From: Dechloromonas denitrificans
GTDB lineage: Bacteria > Pseudomonadota > Gammaproteobacteria > Burkholderiales > Rhodocyclaceae
Assembly (NCBI RefSeq): GCF_020510665.1
Contig: NZ_CP075187.1
Location: 2,466,001-2,530,000 of the forward strand
Length of the DNA stretch: 64,000 bases
Direction of reading: 5' to 3'
Shown piece by piece: positions 1 to 6,697 of the stretch. The notes under the pieces are model-generated. The model was not told where the DNA came from and did no database searches. It saw nothing but the letters and a program-made list of their open reading frames with translations. The translations under genes were made by a program, and so were the position numbers. The stretch's first letter is position 1. The number at the start of each line of letters is the position of its first letter.

Positions 1-173
1 ACCCTCCGGGCATCAAGCGCAACTCAGCTGCCCCCTATCTCAATCAATCGAAAGGAGTTCTGACATATAAAAGCGGAATTGAAGTTTGATCATGCATGGC
101 AGGCATCTGTAGGTAGATGCACACAGCATGACTATCAGTTTGCACTGAAGTAAATCTCGAACCCGACCGACAT

Positions 174-195
174 CGGTCCTTTTACGGTCCTTTTA
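174..195. repeat. Tandem 11-bp repeat in a gene-free stretch
   Basis: CGGTCCTTTTA occurs twice head to tail. It lies in the only part of the left end (bases 1-257) where I see no gene; I checked the strand downstream of the HicB-like gene for a HicA toxin and found none. No promoter or RNA gene is recognisable here. Confidence 0.5.
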
Positions 196-257
196 ACCTG
201 CAATTCTGTAGCAGGACTAAGTGTTAGCAACTGACTTTTGTGCTTCGTCCGACAGCC

Positions 258-509
258 TCAGCCGTCGATGTCTTCCTGCTCGCCATCCTCTTCAGCCACC
301 TGAGCGACCATCGCCTCGGCATTACGCTCGAAATACAGCTGGATCGCTTCGCGCAAGTTAGCCACCGCCTCGGCATCGCTCGCACCATCACTGGTTACAT
401 CAATATCCAGACAACGAGCAACAAACATCCCGTCTTCAGGATAAACCTCGTACTTGATTCTGTAGGGAGCAGGTTGGTTCACGGGAGAAGGCGTAATGAT
501 GGTCTGCAT
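258..509 (-). CDS. HicB-family antitoxin-like protein, no partner toxin visible
   Basis: The 83-residue protein has the HicB partial-RNase-H-like fold signature: a strand around YRIKYEVYPEDGMFVARC, then a DASDAEAVANLREAI helix of the kind that follows the strands in HicB proteins. HicB proteins normally neutralise the HicA mRNA interferase and often carry a C-terminal DNA-binding helix. Here the C-terminus is only a short acidic tail (EEDGEQEDIDG), so no DNA-binding domain is evident. No HicA-like gene lies on either side: a tRNA-Ser gene is directly upstream and about 250 non-coding bases are downstream. It may be a solitary HicB-fold protein rather than part of an active toxin-antitoxin pair. 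The start codon lacks a good ribosome-binding site. Confidence 0.6.
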   Translation of the reverse strand: MQTIITPSPVNQPAPYRIKYEVYPEDGMFVARCLDIDVTSDGASDAEAVANLREAIQLYFERNAEAMVAQVAEEDGEQEDIDG

Positions 510-554
510 TGGACAATCAGGGCGCGGAACCCTGGATCCCTTTAAAGGGAGTTT

Positions 555-642
555 TGGCGGGTCCGGTGAGATTCGAACTCACGATGGGTTTCCCCACGCC
601 GGTTTTCAAGACCGGTGCATTCAACCGCTCTGCCACAGACCC
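555..642 (-). tRNA. tRNA-Ser (anticodon TGA)
   Basis: On the minus strand the sequence folds as a class II tRNA. The acceptor stem is GGGTCTG/CGGACCC, the anticodon stem is CCGGT/ACCGG around loop CTTGAAA (anticodon TGA), the variable arm is long, and the T stem is GTGAG/CTCAC. The discriminator base is G and the CCA is encoded (555-557). Confidence 0.95.
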
Positions 643-815
643 GCAACTACTTCAAACTTTCCTGGCGCTTCGCCGTCGCGACGAAACTCGGGAAGGCCGG
701 CATGATAGCACAGCTTAACGGAAGACGACCCCGCCTGGCGGCATGACAATGATTGAAACTTTCGCGAAGGTCCGTTAGTCTTATTGATCATCAAATAATA
801 GAAGGAGCCTCCCGC

Positions 816-1508
816 ATGACCACCAACTTCCAGATCGCCGGACAGGGTTCTCCAGAGCTTGCGCTGCAGCAAAATCGCGTGCTGCGCAACACCTACATGC
901 TGCTGGCCCTTTCCATGGCACCGACCGTTCTCGGCGCCTTGATCGGTGTTCAAATGAAGTTCAGTTTCATGGCGAGCAGCCCTCTGATCTCTTTCCTGCT
1001 GTTCATGGGCATCGCTTTTGGCTTCATGTGGGGCATCGAAAAGAACAAGGATAGCGCCCTGGGCGTCGGACTGCTGCTTGGCTTCACTTTCTTCATGGGC
1101 CTGATGCTGTCACGCATTCTTCAGGTTGCCCTTGGCTTTACCAATGGTGGTTCGATGATTGCCCTGGCCGCAGGCGGAACCGGTGCGATTTTCTTCACCA
1201 TGGCCAGCATTGCAACGGTCAGCAAGCGCGACTTCAGCAGCATGGGAAAATTCCTGTTCATCGGGATGATCGTTGTCCTGTTGGCAGCAATCGCCAATAT
1301 TTTCTTTCAGATTCCCGCGCTATCCCTGACCATTTCCGCGGCTGTCGCACTTATTTTTTCGGCTTATATCCTGTATGACATCAGCCGTATCGTTCAAGGC
1401 GGTGAAACCAACTACGTCAGCGCCACGCTTGCGGTCTACCTGGATATTTACAACGTTTTCGTCAGCCTGCTCCAACTGATTATGGCACTCACCGGCGAAC
1501 GTGACTAA
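816..1508 (+). CDS. Bax inhibitor-1/YccA family membrane protein
   Basis: The product is a 230-residue, very hydrophobic protein with about seven predicted membrane helices, typical of the BI-1/YccA (TMBIM) family. In E. coli YccA is an inner-membrane protein that modulates the FtsH protease. The C-terminal helices contain the family's conserved region with acidic residues (ILYDISRIVQGGETNY and AVYLDIYNVFVSLLQL). The ATG at 816 is preceded by GAAGGAG at 801-807, so I prefer it to the in-frame upstream codon at 753. Its original downstream terminator has been interrupted by the IS4-family element that begins 37 bases after the stop. Confidence 0.9.
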   Translation: MTTNFQIAGQGSPELALQQNRVLRNTYMLLALSMAPTVLGALIGVQMKFSFMASSPLISFLLFMGIAFGFMWGIEKNKDSALGVGLLLGFTFFMGLMLSRILQVALGFTNGGSMIALAAGGTGAIFFTMASIATVSKRDFSSMGKFLFIGMIVVLLAAIANIFFQIPALSLTISAAVALIFSAYILYDISRIVQGGETNYVSATLAVYLDIYNVFVSLLQLIMALTGERD

Positions 1509-1535
1509 GTTTGGAAGACACCCAACAAAAAAGGC

Positions 1536-1545
1536 AGCCGAGGCT
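1536..1545. repeat. Left target-site duplication of the IS4-family element
   Basis: AGCCGAGGCT occurs immediately left of the element and again at 2961-2970. The 10-bp length is typical of IS4-family transposition. The duplicated sequence is the centre of a former terminator hairpin. Confidence 0.93.
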
Positions 1546-1547
1546 GT

Positions 1548-1578
1548 AATGCCGTTCACTTAGGTGAGCGGCATTTTT
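1548..1578 (+). terminator. Terminator-like hairpin inside the left end of the IS4-family element
   Basis: AATGCCG (1548-1554) pairs with CGGCATT (1569-1575). The stem is extended by TTCAC/GTGAG around a TTAG loop and followed by a short T run. It could shield the transposase from transcription entering from the upstream gene, and it may now serve as that gene's terminator. Confidence 0.6.
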
Positions 1579-1626
1579 CATTTTGGGGCTTGTGGACAGT
1601 TCGCCGAATGGTTAACGTGGCGAACG

Positions 1627-2946
1627 ATGTTGTCCAGCCAGCTCTCCATTACGACAGATGTCATGCCGACGATCGGATTCGATCGTCTGGCGGCTCATTT
1701 GCCGTATGAGTGGATTGAGCAGGCGCTCAGCGCGCATGGGGTGGCGAGTGTTCGCCGCCGTCGTTTGCCGGCGGAGCAAGTGGTCTGGCTGGTGATCGCC
1801 CTGGCGTTGTTTCGTCGCCAGTCGATGGAAGAAGTACTCAGCACCCTGGATCTGGCCTTGCCCGACACCCGAATCGAGGCGGTCTGCAAGAGTGCGATCA
1901 CGCAGGCGCGGGCTCGCCTTGGCCAAGCCCCGCTGCAATGGTTGTTCGAGCAAACGGCCCAAGCCTGGTGCGCACAGGAGAAGGTCGCGAATCAGTGGAA
2001 GGGACTTTCGCTATGGGCGGTCGATGGCACCACCTTTCGGGTGCCGGACAGCCCCGAGAACCGCGAATTCTTTGGTGCCCAACGCTACGCCAGCGGCAAA
2101 GTGGCCTCCTATCCTCAGGTGCGTGCCGTCAGCCTGACGGCACTGCCCACCCATCTGGTCTCGGCCATCGAGTTTGGCCAATACGGCCAGAACGAAATGC
2201 TTTACGCCAAGGCGCTGATCGGTCGGATCGAGGACCATTCCCTGACCGTCTTCGACAAGGGCTTTGTTTCTGCGGAAATATTGTTGGGCTTGAGTGCTGC
2301 GGGCACCGAGCGGCATTACCTGATCCCCGCCAAGTCCAACACGCAATACGAAGTCCTGTCGGGAACGCCCGAGGATTGTCGGGTTCGTTTGCGTATATCT
2401 CCTCAAGCGCGCGTCAAGGCCCCTGATCTGCCCGAGGCCTGGGAGGCCCGTGCCATTCGAGTCGAGTCGGCCAATGGTCAAAGCCGGGTACTGCTGACCT
2501 CATTGTTCGATCGCCGCCGCTTCAAAGCGCAGGATCTGGCGGACTGCTATCGCCGGCGCTGGGAAATTGAAACCAGCTACCGCGAGCTCAAGCAATCGAT
2601 GCTGGGCGAAGCGCTGACCTTGCGCTCGCGTTTGCCCGAAGGGGTCAATCAGGAAATCTGGGGGGCCTTAATTGCCTACAACCTGATCAGACTTGAAATC
2701 GCCAAGGCGGCCACTGAAGCGCGCGTCGCTCCGACCGATCTGAGCTTCCTGCGCGCACTGCACATCATCCAGCACGAACTGATCTGGGCGGCGGGAATGA
2801 GTCCGGGGAAACTGCCGTCCCATCTGGCGCGCCTGCGTTTGCAGTTGCAGATGGCTATCGTGGAAAAACGACGGGGGCGAAAATGCCCCCGTGTCGTCAA
2901 AGCCAGACCGGCTCGTTACGCCGTTCGTCACCTAAAAGAGCCTTAA
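1627..2946 (+). CDS. IS4-family DDE transposase
   Basis: This is a 439-residue transposase with the IS4 layout: an N-terminal helical region, the first catalytic Asp in LWAVDGTTFRVPDS, the second in LTVFDKGFVS, and the Y-(2)-R-(3)-E-(6)-K type signature in YRRRWEIETSYRELKQSML, which carries the catalytic Glu. The reading frame is open upstream to a GTG at 1564, but that segment overlaps the terminator hairpin in the left end, so I favour the ATG at 1627; 1663 is another possible start. The gene fills the element, and its stop is 14 bases from the right terminus. No frameshift or stop interrupts it. Confidence 0.92.
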   Translation: MLSSQLSITTDVMPTIGFDRLAAHLPYEWIEQALSAHGVASVRRRRLPAEQVVWLVIALALFRRQSMEEVLSTLDLALPDTRIEAVCKSAITQARARLGQAPLQWLFEQTAQAWCAQEKVANQWKGLSLWAVDGTTFRVPDSPENREFFGAQRYASGKVASYPQVRAVSLTALPTHLVSAIEFGQYGQNEMLYAKALIGRIEDHSLTVFDKGFVSAEILLGLSAAGTERHYLIPAKSNTQYEVLSGTPEDCRVRLRISPQARVKAPDLPEAWEARAIRVESANGQSRVLLTSLFDRRRFKAQDLADCYRRRWEIETSYRELKQSMLGEALTLRSRLPEGVNQEIWGALIAYNLIRLEIAKAATEARVAPTDLSFLRALHIIQHELIWAAGMSPGKLPSHLARLRLQLQMAIVEKRRGRKCPRVVKARPARYAVRHLKEP

Positions 2947-2960
2947 CTGAACTGCATTAC

Positions 2961-2970
2961 AGCCGAGGCT
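2961..2970. repeat. Right target-site duplication of the IS4-family element
   Basis: This is the second copy of AGCCGAGGCT. It is followed by GCC and a T7 run (2974-2980), which is the right half of the interrupted terminator. The rlmD stop codon (minus strand, 2979-2981) overlaps the end of that T run. Confidence 0.93.
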
Positions 2971-2978
2971 GCCTTTTT

Positions 2979-4277
2979 TTACGGCTGCTCAAAAACAGCG
3001 ATTGATTCAACGTGCGCAGTATGGGGAAACATATTGACCGCCCCGGCCGTAACGAATCGATAACCGTGGGTATTCACCAAGACTGCCGCATCGCGAGCCA
3101 GAGTCCCTGGATGGCAAGAGACATAGACGATGCGCGCCGGTTTGCACTCACCCAGTGACCGGACCAGTTCAATAGCCCCTTCACGCGGCGGATCAATCAG
3201 CATTTTGTCGAACGCGCCAAATGCCCTGATCGTTTTTTCGGTGCACTCAAACAGATTGGCCACACCAAACTCAACCCGGTCAGCCAAACCATTAACCCGG
3301 GCACTTTCACGCCCGCGCTTGACCAGTCCCTGACTCCCTTCGACACCAAGAACATGGGCACCGGAACGCGCAATCGGAAGCGTAAAGTTACCCAGCCCAC
3401 AGAACATATCGGCAATCCGCTCACCGGGCTGCGGATCAAGCAAACGCAAAGCACGGCGCACCATTACCTGATTTACCGCATGATTCACTTGCGTAAAATC
3501 GGTGGGCAAAAAATCGAATTCAAGATCAAATTCAGGCAAGGTATAGGACAACCGAGGGCCGGAAGTCGGATAAAACCGAGTAATGCTGTCCGGCCCCTTC
3601 GGTTGCAGATAAAAAACAACCTGATGAGGATCGGCAAACTCACGCAGCAAGCGCTGATCATCGGCCGTGAGTGGCACCAGTATGCGCAGCAGCAAGGCGA
3701 CACAATGCTCACCGACTGAGATTTCAAGCTGCTGCAAACGATCCGCCACCGAAAGCGAAGCAAACAACTCGCGCAGCGGCAAAAGCAAGCGGGACACATC
3801 GGGACGCAAAACAGGACATTGCTTGATATCAGCAATATAGCTGCTGCGCCATTCATGGAAGCCGATCATGACGCCCTTCTCGGCATCAATTTTCCGTACC
3901 CCCAGCCGCGCCCGGTGCCGATAGCCCCATGGTGCTCCGTGAATTGGCGGCAACATCGATTCCGGGCGAACACGGCCAATGCGCCACAAACTGTCCTCAA
4001 GCACACGTTGCTTGGCAGCAACCTGAGCCGCCGGCTCCATGTGCTGCATCACGCAGCCGCCACACACGCCAAAATGCGGACACAACGGTTCGACACGAGC
4101 ATTTGATGGCTTGAGAATCTTGACCAAGTGAGCCAGCTCATAGCTTGGTTTTCTGCGAAAACTTGCATATTCAACCGTTTCGCCGGGCAAAGCCCCATCG
4201 ACGAACACCGTCTTGCCATTCTGGCGGGCAATACCTCTTGCCTCATGATCCAGGGATTCGATAACTCCGACTGGCAC
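2979..4277 (-). CDS. rlmD: 23S rRNA (uracil-1939-C5)-methyltransferase RlmD
   Basis: RlmD uses S-adenosylmethionine to methylate U1939 of 23S rRNA. The 432-residue protein has the expected order. An N-terminal TRAM RNA-binding domain (about 1-55) comes first, then an iron-sulfur cluster site with Cys66, Cys72, Cys75 (CPHFGVCGGC) and Cys154, and then a Rossmann methyltransferase domain with DMFCGLGNFTLP. The catalytic motif is VSCHPGTLARD with Cys388 as nucleophile. The length matches the family. The stop codon lies within the T run of the terminator disrupted by the neighbouring insertion sequence, so its transcription end may be altered. Confidence 0.96.
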   Translation of the reverse strand: MPVGVIESLDHEARGIARQNGKTVFVDGALPGETVEYASFRRKPSYELAHLVKILKPSNARVEPLCPHFGVCGGCVMQHMEPAAQVAAKQRVLEDSLWRIGRVRPESMLPPIHGAPWGYRHRARLGVRKIDAEKGVMIGFHEWRSSYIADIKQCPVLRPDVSRLLLPLRELFASLSVADRLQQLEISVGEHCVALLLRILVPLTADDQRLLREFADPHQVVFYLQPKGPDSITRFYPTSGPRLSYTLPEFDLEFDFLPTDFTQVNHAVNQVMVRRALRLLDPQPGERIADMFCGLGNFTLPIARSGAHVLGVEGSQGLVKRGRESARVNGLADRVEFGVANLFECTEKTIRAFGAFDKMLIDPPREGAIELVRSLGECKPARIVYVSCHPGTLARDAAVLVNTHGYRFVTAGAVNMFPHTAHVESIAVFEQP

Positions 4278-4327
4278 GGTCTACTCCAAAAAAGCGCGAA
4301 TTTTAGCAATCGGCTACACTGATTGCC

Positions 4328-4804
4328 ATGGCGCGCGAATTAATGACATCCTGGGCTGACTACCAGGCAGCAATCGACCAGATTCTGCAACTAGCGAACG
4401 AACATGTCTTCATCTACGACGAAGACCTTGGTCTGCTCAAACTGGAAAGCCCGGCCAGACTCGATCAAATCAAACGCATATTACTTGTCGGAAAAAGTGA
4501 TTGTCTGCAGATCGCAATACGCAACGCGCAGCCAATGACCCGCAACAACCCTCAAACTCTCAACTTATTGACAGTCTACAACCACAAGACCAAAGCCAGG
4601 CAAACACCACCTACCCTCGCCCATCTTCGCGACAGCATGATCCTGGTTGATGGCAAGCACGGACTGATCCGCTTCGACCGGGAACAACCACGCAGCAAAC
4701 TACTCATTGAAGAAGCTGGTGAATTGCGCCCTTATTATCATCGGTTTCAGGAAATCATCGATGAGTCAGGCGAAACCATCGGCAGTGGCACCTTGGGACT
4801 CTAG
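4328..4804 (+). CDS. Conserved hypothetical protein, DUF7931-like
   Basis: This is a 158-residue soluble protein. The pattern is a helical start, HVFIYDEDLGLLKLESPARLDQI, a central basic segment, then SMILVDGKHGLIRFDREQPRSKLLIEE and a terminal GTLGL. It resembles a betaproteobacterial domain family (DUF7931) in which the same order of an F/Y-D-x-D-L motif, VDG-x-H and TLGL ends is seen. That family looks like a degenerate phospholipase-D fold, but I see no HKD catalytic motif. Function is unknown. The gene is transcribed divergently from rlmD, with 50 bases between the two starts. Family placement is from memory of the pattern. Confidence 0.6.
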   Translation: MARELMTSWADYQAAIDQILQLANEHVFIYDEDLGLLKLESPARLDQIKRILLVGKSDCLQIAIRNAQPMTRNNPQTLNLLTVYNHKTKARQTPPTLAHLRDSMILVDGKHGLIRFDREQPRSKLLIEEAGELRPYYHRFQEIIDESGETIGSGTLGL

Positions 4805-4857
4805 CATCAGCAAACAATGCCGCAGTGCAGCACAGCACGCCAAACAAATAAAAATAT

Positions 4858-4866
4858 TGCTATAAT
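4858..4866 (+). promoter_or_regulatory. Extended -10 promoter for the small lipoprotein gene
   Basis: TGCTATAAT is a perfect -10 hexamer with an extended TGn element, 78 bases upstream of the lipoprotein ATG. No good -35 element is present at the usual distance, which an extended -10 can compensate for. Confidence 0.6.
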
Positions 4867-4943
4867 CTTGCGCTGATTAGGTTGTTCCTGGTCTCTAAAA
4901 ATTTTTAGCTTTTGTTGTCTCTTGTCGATAAGGAAACTCCCCC

Positions 4944-5198
4944 ATGAATAAGTCCATCCTCGCTGCTGCTCTGATCGCTATCGCCCTGGCCGCTTGCGGC
5001 AAGCAAGAAGCTGCCGCTCCGGCTGCTGCTCCGGCTCCGGCCGCTGCTCCGGCTGCTGAAGCTGCCAAGCCGGCTGAAGCCGCTGCTCCGGCTGCTGCCC
5101 CGGCTGCTGAAGCTGCCAAGCCGGCTGAAGCTGCTGCTCCGGCTGCTGAAGCCAAGCCGGCTGAAGCTGCTGCTCCGGCCGCAGAAGCCAAGAAGTAA
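4944..5198 (+). CDS. Small Ala/Pro/Glu/Lys-repeat lipoprotein
   Basis: This is an 84-residue precursor. Residues 1-17 are a lipoprotein signal peptide (MNKSILAAALIAIALA) ending in the lipobox LAAC with the lipidated Cys at position 18 or 19. The mature part starts GKQEAAAPAAAP and consists almost entirely of AAPAAEAAKPAEA-type repeats, low-complexity and probably extended. The codons are highly repetitive (GCTGCTCCGGCTGCT), so the repeat number may vary by slippage. It has its own strong promoter and a strong terminator, so it is probably a separately and highly expressed transcript. Similar AP-rich small lipoproteins are common in betaproteobacteria and are usually uncharacterised; a spacer or cell-wall/outer-membrane linker role is possible but unproven. 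Confidence 0.85.
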   Translation: MNKSILAAALIAIALAACGKQEAAAPAAAPAPAAAPAAEAAKPAEAAAPAAAPAAEAAKPAEAAAPAAEAKPAEAAAPAAEAKK

Positions 5199-5213
5199 TA
5201 TTCTTGCTTCCAG

Positions 5214-5239
5214 AAAACGGGGCTTCGGCCCCGTTTTTT
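5214..5239 (+). terminator. Intrinsic terminator of the small lipoprotein gene
   Basis: AAAACGGGGC pairs with GCCCCGTTTT around a stable TTCG tetraloop, followed by more T residues. Confidence 0.93.
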
Positions 5240-5286
5240 ATTGCCCGGAAATTTGCACATACTCACTCGAGGCAACTTCCAGCAAT

Positions 5287-5315
5287 AAAAAAGCCCGGAT
5301 TAACCGGGCTTTTTT
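5287..5315. terminator. Bidirectional intrinsic terminator
   Basis: AAAAAAGCCCGG pairs with CCGGGCTTTTTT around ATTAA, with T runs on both strands. Before the IS3-family insertion it would have lain directly downstream of bamC (minus strand). The element now separates them by about 1.35 kb. Confidence 0.9.
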
Positions 5316-5320
5316 ATTGG

Positions 5321-5323
5321 ACT
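5321..5323. repeat. Target-site duplication of the IS3-family element (left copy)
   Basis: ACT flanks the left terminus here and the right terminus at 6669-6671. A 3-bp duplication is typical for IS3-family elements, but such a short match alone is weak evidence. Confidence 0.65.
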
Positions 5324-5376
5324 TGACCCGTCCTGAATGAAGTTGACACCTTTTCTAGAACGAAAGGGGCAGTCAG

Positions 5377-5781
5377 ATGGAGTCAGGGGTTAAGAGGACA
5401 CAGCGAGACTACACGCTGGCTTTTAAACGGGCCGTTGTTGAGCAGGTAGAAAAAGGCGAACTGAGCTACAAGCAAGCCCAGCAGCGTTACGGTATCCAGG
5501 GCAGATCGACGGTCTTGGTTTGGTTACGCAAGCATGGTCGCCAGAACTGGGGGCCGATGGCATCATACGGCCGCATGAGTGAGCCAACCCGAACATCAGC
5601 GAGCAGCCAGGGCCAGACGCCGGAACAGCGGATCAAGGAGCTGGAAGTCCAACTCAAGGAAGCCCGAGAGAAATCCCAATTCTTCGAAGCGGTCATTGAC
5701 GTTTTGAAGAAGGACTATGGAGTTCGTGTGGTAAAAAAGCCTGTGGGCAAGTCCTCGCGCAAAAGTCCGTCGAAGGACTGA
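5377..5781 (+). CDS. IS3-family transposase OrfA (DNA-binding subunit)
   Basis: This 134-residue protein begins with a helix-turn-helix region (YTLAFKRAVVEQVEKGELSYKQAQQRYG, then RSTVLVWLRKHG) that recognises the element ends. It continues with a coiled-coil-like leucine-zipper segment (EQRIKELEVQLKEAREKSQFFEAVIDVLKKDYG). It ends in its own frame at 5781, just before the separate orfB start. The slippery site inside it would fuse it to OrfB. Confidence 0.92.
   Translation: MESGVKRTQRDYTLAFKRAVVEQVEKGELSYKQAQQRYGIQGRSTVLVWLRKHGRQNWGPMASYGRMSEPTRTSASSQGQTPEQRIKELEVQLKEAREKSQFFEAVIDVLKKDYGVRVVKKPVGKSSRKSPSKD
5733..5739 (+). other. Programmed -1 ribosomal frameshift site (A-AAA-AAG)
   Basis: The heptamer AAAAAAG is in the canonical A_AAA_AAG phase of the orfA frame (codons GTA AAA AAG). 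A -1 slip enters the orfB frame, which is open through QVLAQKSVEGLSVSRACRYMG to the orfB body. This would produce the OrfAB transposase. Confidence 0.85.
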
Positions 5782-5804
5782 GTGTATCGAGGGCTTGCCG
5801 CTAT

Positions 5805-6620
5805 ATGGGCATCAGCCGGCAGGCACATTACCAGTGGCAGCAGCGTCGAGTGCACGATGAGGTCAAGTACGAACGGGCTCTTGAGTTGGTAAAGGCCAAG
5901 CGCTTGCATCAGCCCAGACTGGGGACGCGCAAGCTACATCACCTGCTTGGCCCGACGCTAGCGGCCGAAGGGCGTGGCCTTGGGCGCGATGCCTTGTTCG
6001 ATCTGTTGCGTTGGAATCGCCTGTTGGTGCCAACCAAGCGGGCGTATCACAAGACGACCGACAGCCACCACCATTTCCGGCGTCATCCCAATTTGCTGAA
6101 AGCGGGACCGGATCAGGTTAGCGCCGAGGCGAGCGAGCAGGTTTGGGTTGCCGATATCACCTATTTGCCTACCCGTGAGCGCAGTGCCTATCTGAGTCTG
6201 ATTACCGATGCCTATTCACGCAAGATTGTGGGTTACCACGTCCATGACCGCCTGCACACGACTGAGGTAAGCCAGGCTTTGAAGATGGCGTTAAAGGGGC
6301 GTCAGGGAAATGGGCTGCTGATCCATCATTCAGACCGTGGAGTCCAATACTGCGCTAATGAGTACCAAGCTATTCATCAGAAACACGGGGTGATCTGCTC
6401 AATGACGGACGGCTATGATTGCTATCAGAACGCCTTGGCAGAGCGGGTTAATGGCATTCTCAAGCAGGAGTTTCTACTCCAGCAGCCCGACGATCTCGAT
6501 CAGGCACGCCGCATGGTCAGTCAATCCATCGCCATCTACAACCAGGAGAGACCGCATTTCTCGCTACAATTGAAGACGCCCGATGAGGTTCATCGGGCGT
6601 CTTTGAAGGCCAGCAATTAA
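5805..6620 (+). CDS. IS3-family transposase OrfB (catalytic DDE subunit)
   Basis: The 271 residues shown start at the ATG at 5805, although most active transposase should be made as an OrfAB fusion from the frameshift site. An HTH_21-like segment is near the N-terminus. The rve integrase core has catalytic residues in WVADITYLP (first D), HHSDRGVQYCANEY (second D) and NALAERVNGILKQEFL (E), followed by the usual YNQERPHFSL. The DDE triad is complete. Confidence 0.93.
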   Translation: MGISRQAHYQWQQRRVHDEVKYERALELVKAKRLHQPRLGTRKLHHLLGPTLAAEGRGLGRDALFDLLRWNRLLVPTKRAYHKTTDSHHHFRRHPNLLKAGPDQVSAEASEQVWVADITYLPTRERSAYLSLITDAYSRKIVGYHVHDRLHTTEVSQALKMALKGRQGNGLLIHHSDRGVQYCANEYQAIHQKHGVICSMTDGYDCYQNALAERVNGILKQEFLLQQPDDLDQARRMVSQSIAIYNQERPHFSLQLKTPDEVHRASLKASN

Positions 6621-6668
6621 GCTGGCCAATCCGTCGCAACAGGTGTCAACCTAGATTAGGACGGGTCA

Positions 6669-6671
6669 ACT
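6669..6671. repeat. Target-site duplication of the IS3-family element (right copy)
   Basis: ACT directly follows the right inverted repeat and matches 5321-5323. The chromosomal sequence resumes with TGCCTaagacAGGCA, a small hairpin after the bamC stop. Confidence 0.65.
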
Positions 6672-6697
6672 GCCTAAGACAGGCATCGACAAGAAAA

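Larger units (their letters stand above)
1546..2960 (+). mobile_element. Complete IS4-family insertion sequence, 1415 bp
   Basis: The ends are imperfect inverted repeats: GTAATGCCGTTCACTTA on the left, and the right end read inwards gives GTAATGCAGTTCAGTTA. A perfect 10-bp direct repeat flanks the element. It carries one intact transposase gene, so it appears complete and possibly still active. It sits between the convergent genes for the YccA-like protein and RlmD. Confidence 0.93.
5324..6668 (+). mobile_element. Complete IS3-family insertion sequence, 1345 bp
   Basis: The termini are TGACCCGTCCT at the left and its inverted complement AGGACGGGTCA at the right, with further matching sequence inside (GTTGACACCT). 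The ends are the TG...CA typical of IS3. It carries overlapping orfA and orfB frames joined by a slippery heptamer. Both frames are open, so the element looks intact. Confidence 0.92.

Noticed and set aside
4990..5190. Possible CRISPR or minisatellite from the repetitive GCTGCTCCGGCTGCT pattern
   Set aside because: There are no spacers, and the repeats are in frame and encode the Ala/Pro/Glu/Lys lipoprotein.
4895..5275. 126-codon Ala/Gly-rich frame antisense to the lipoprotein
   Set aside because: It is the reverse-strand shadow of the repeats and crosses the terminator. The plus-strand gene has promoter, lipobox and terminator.
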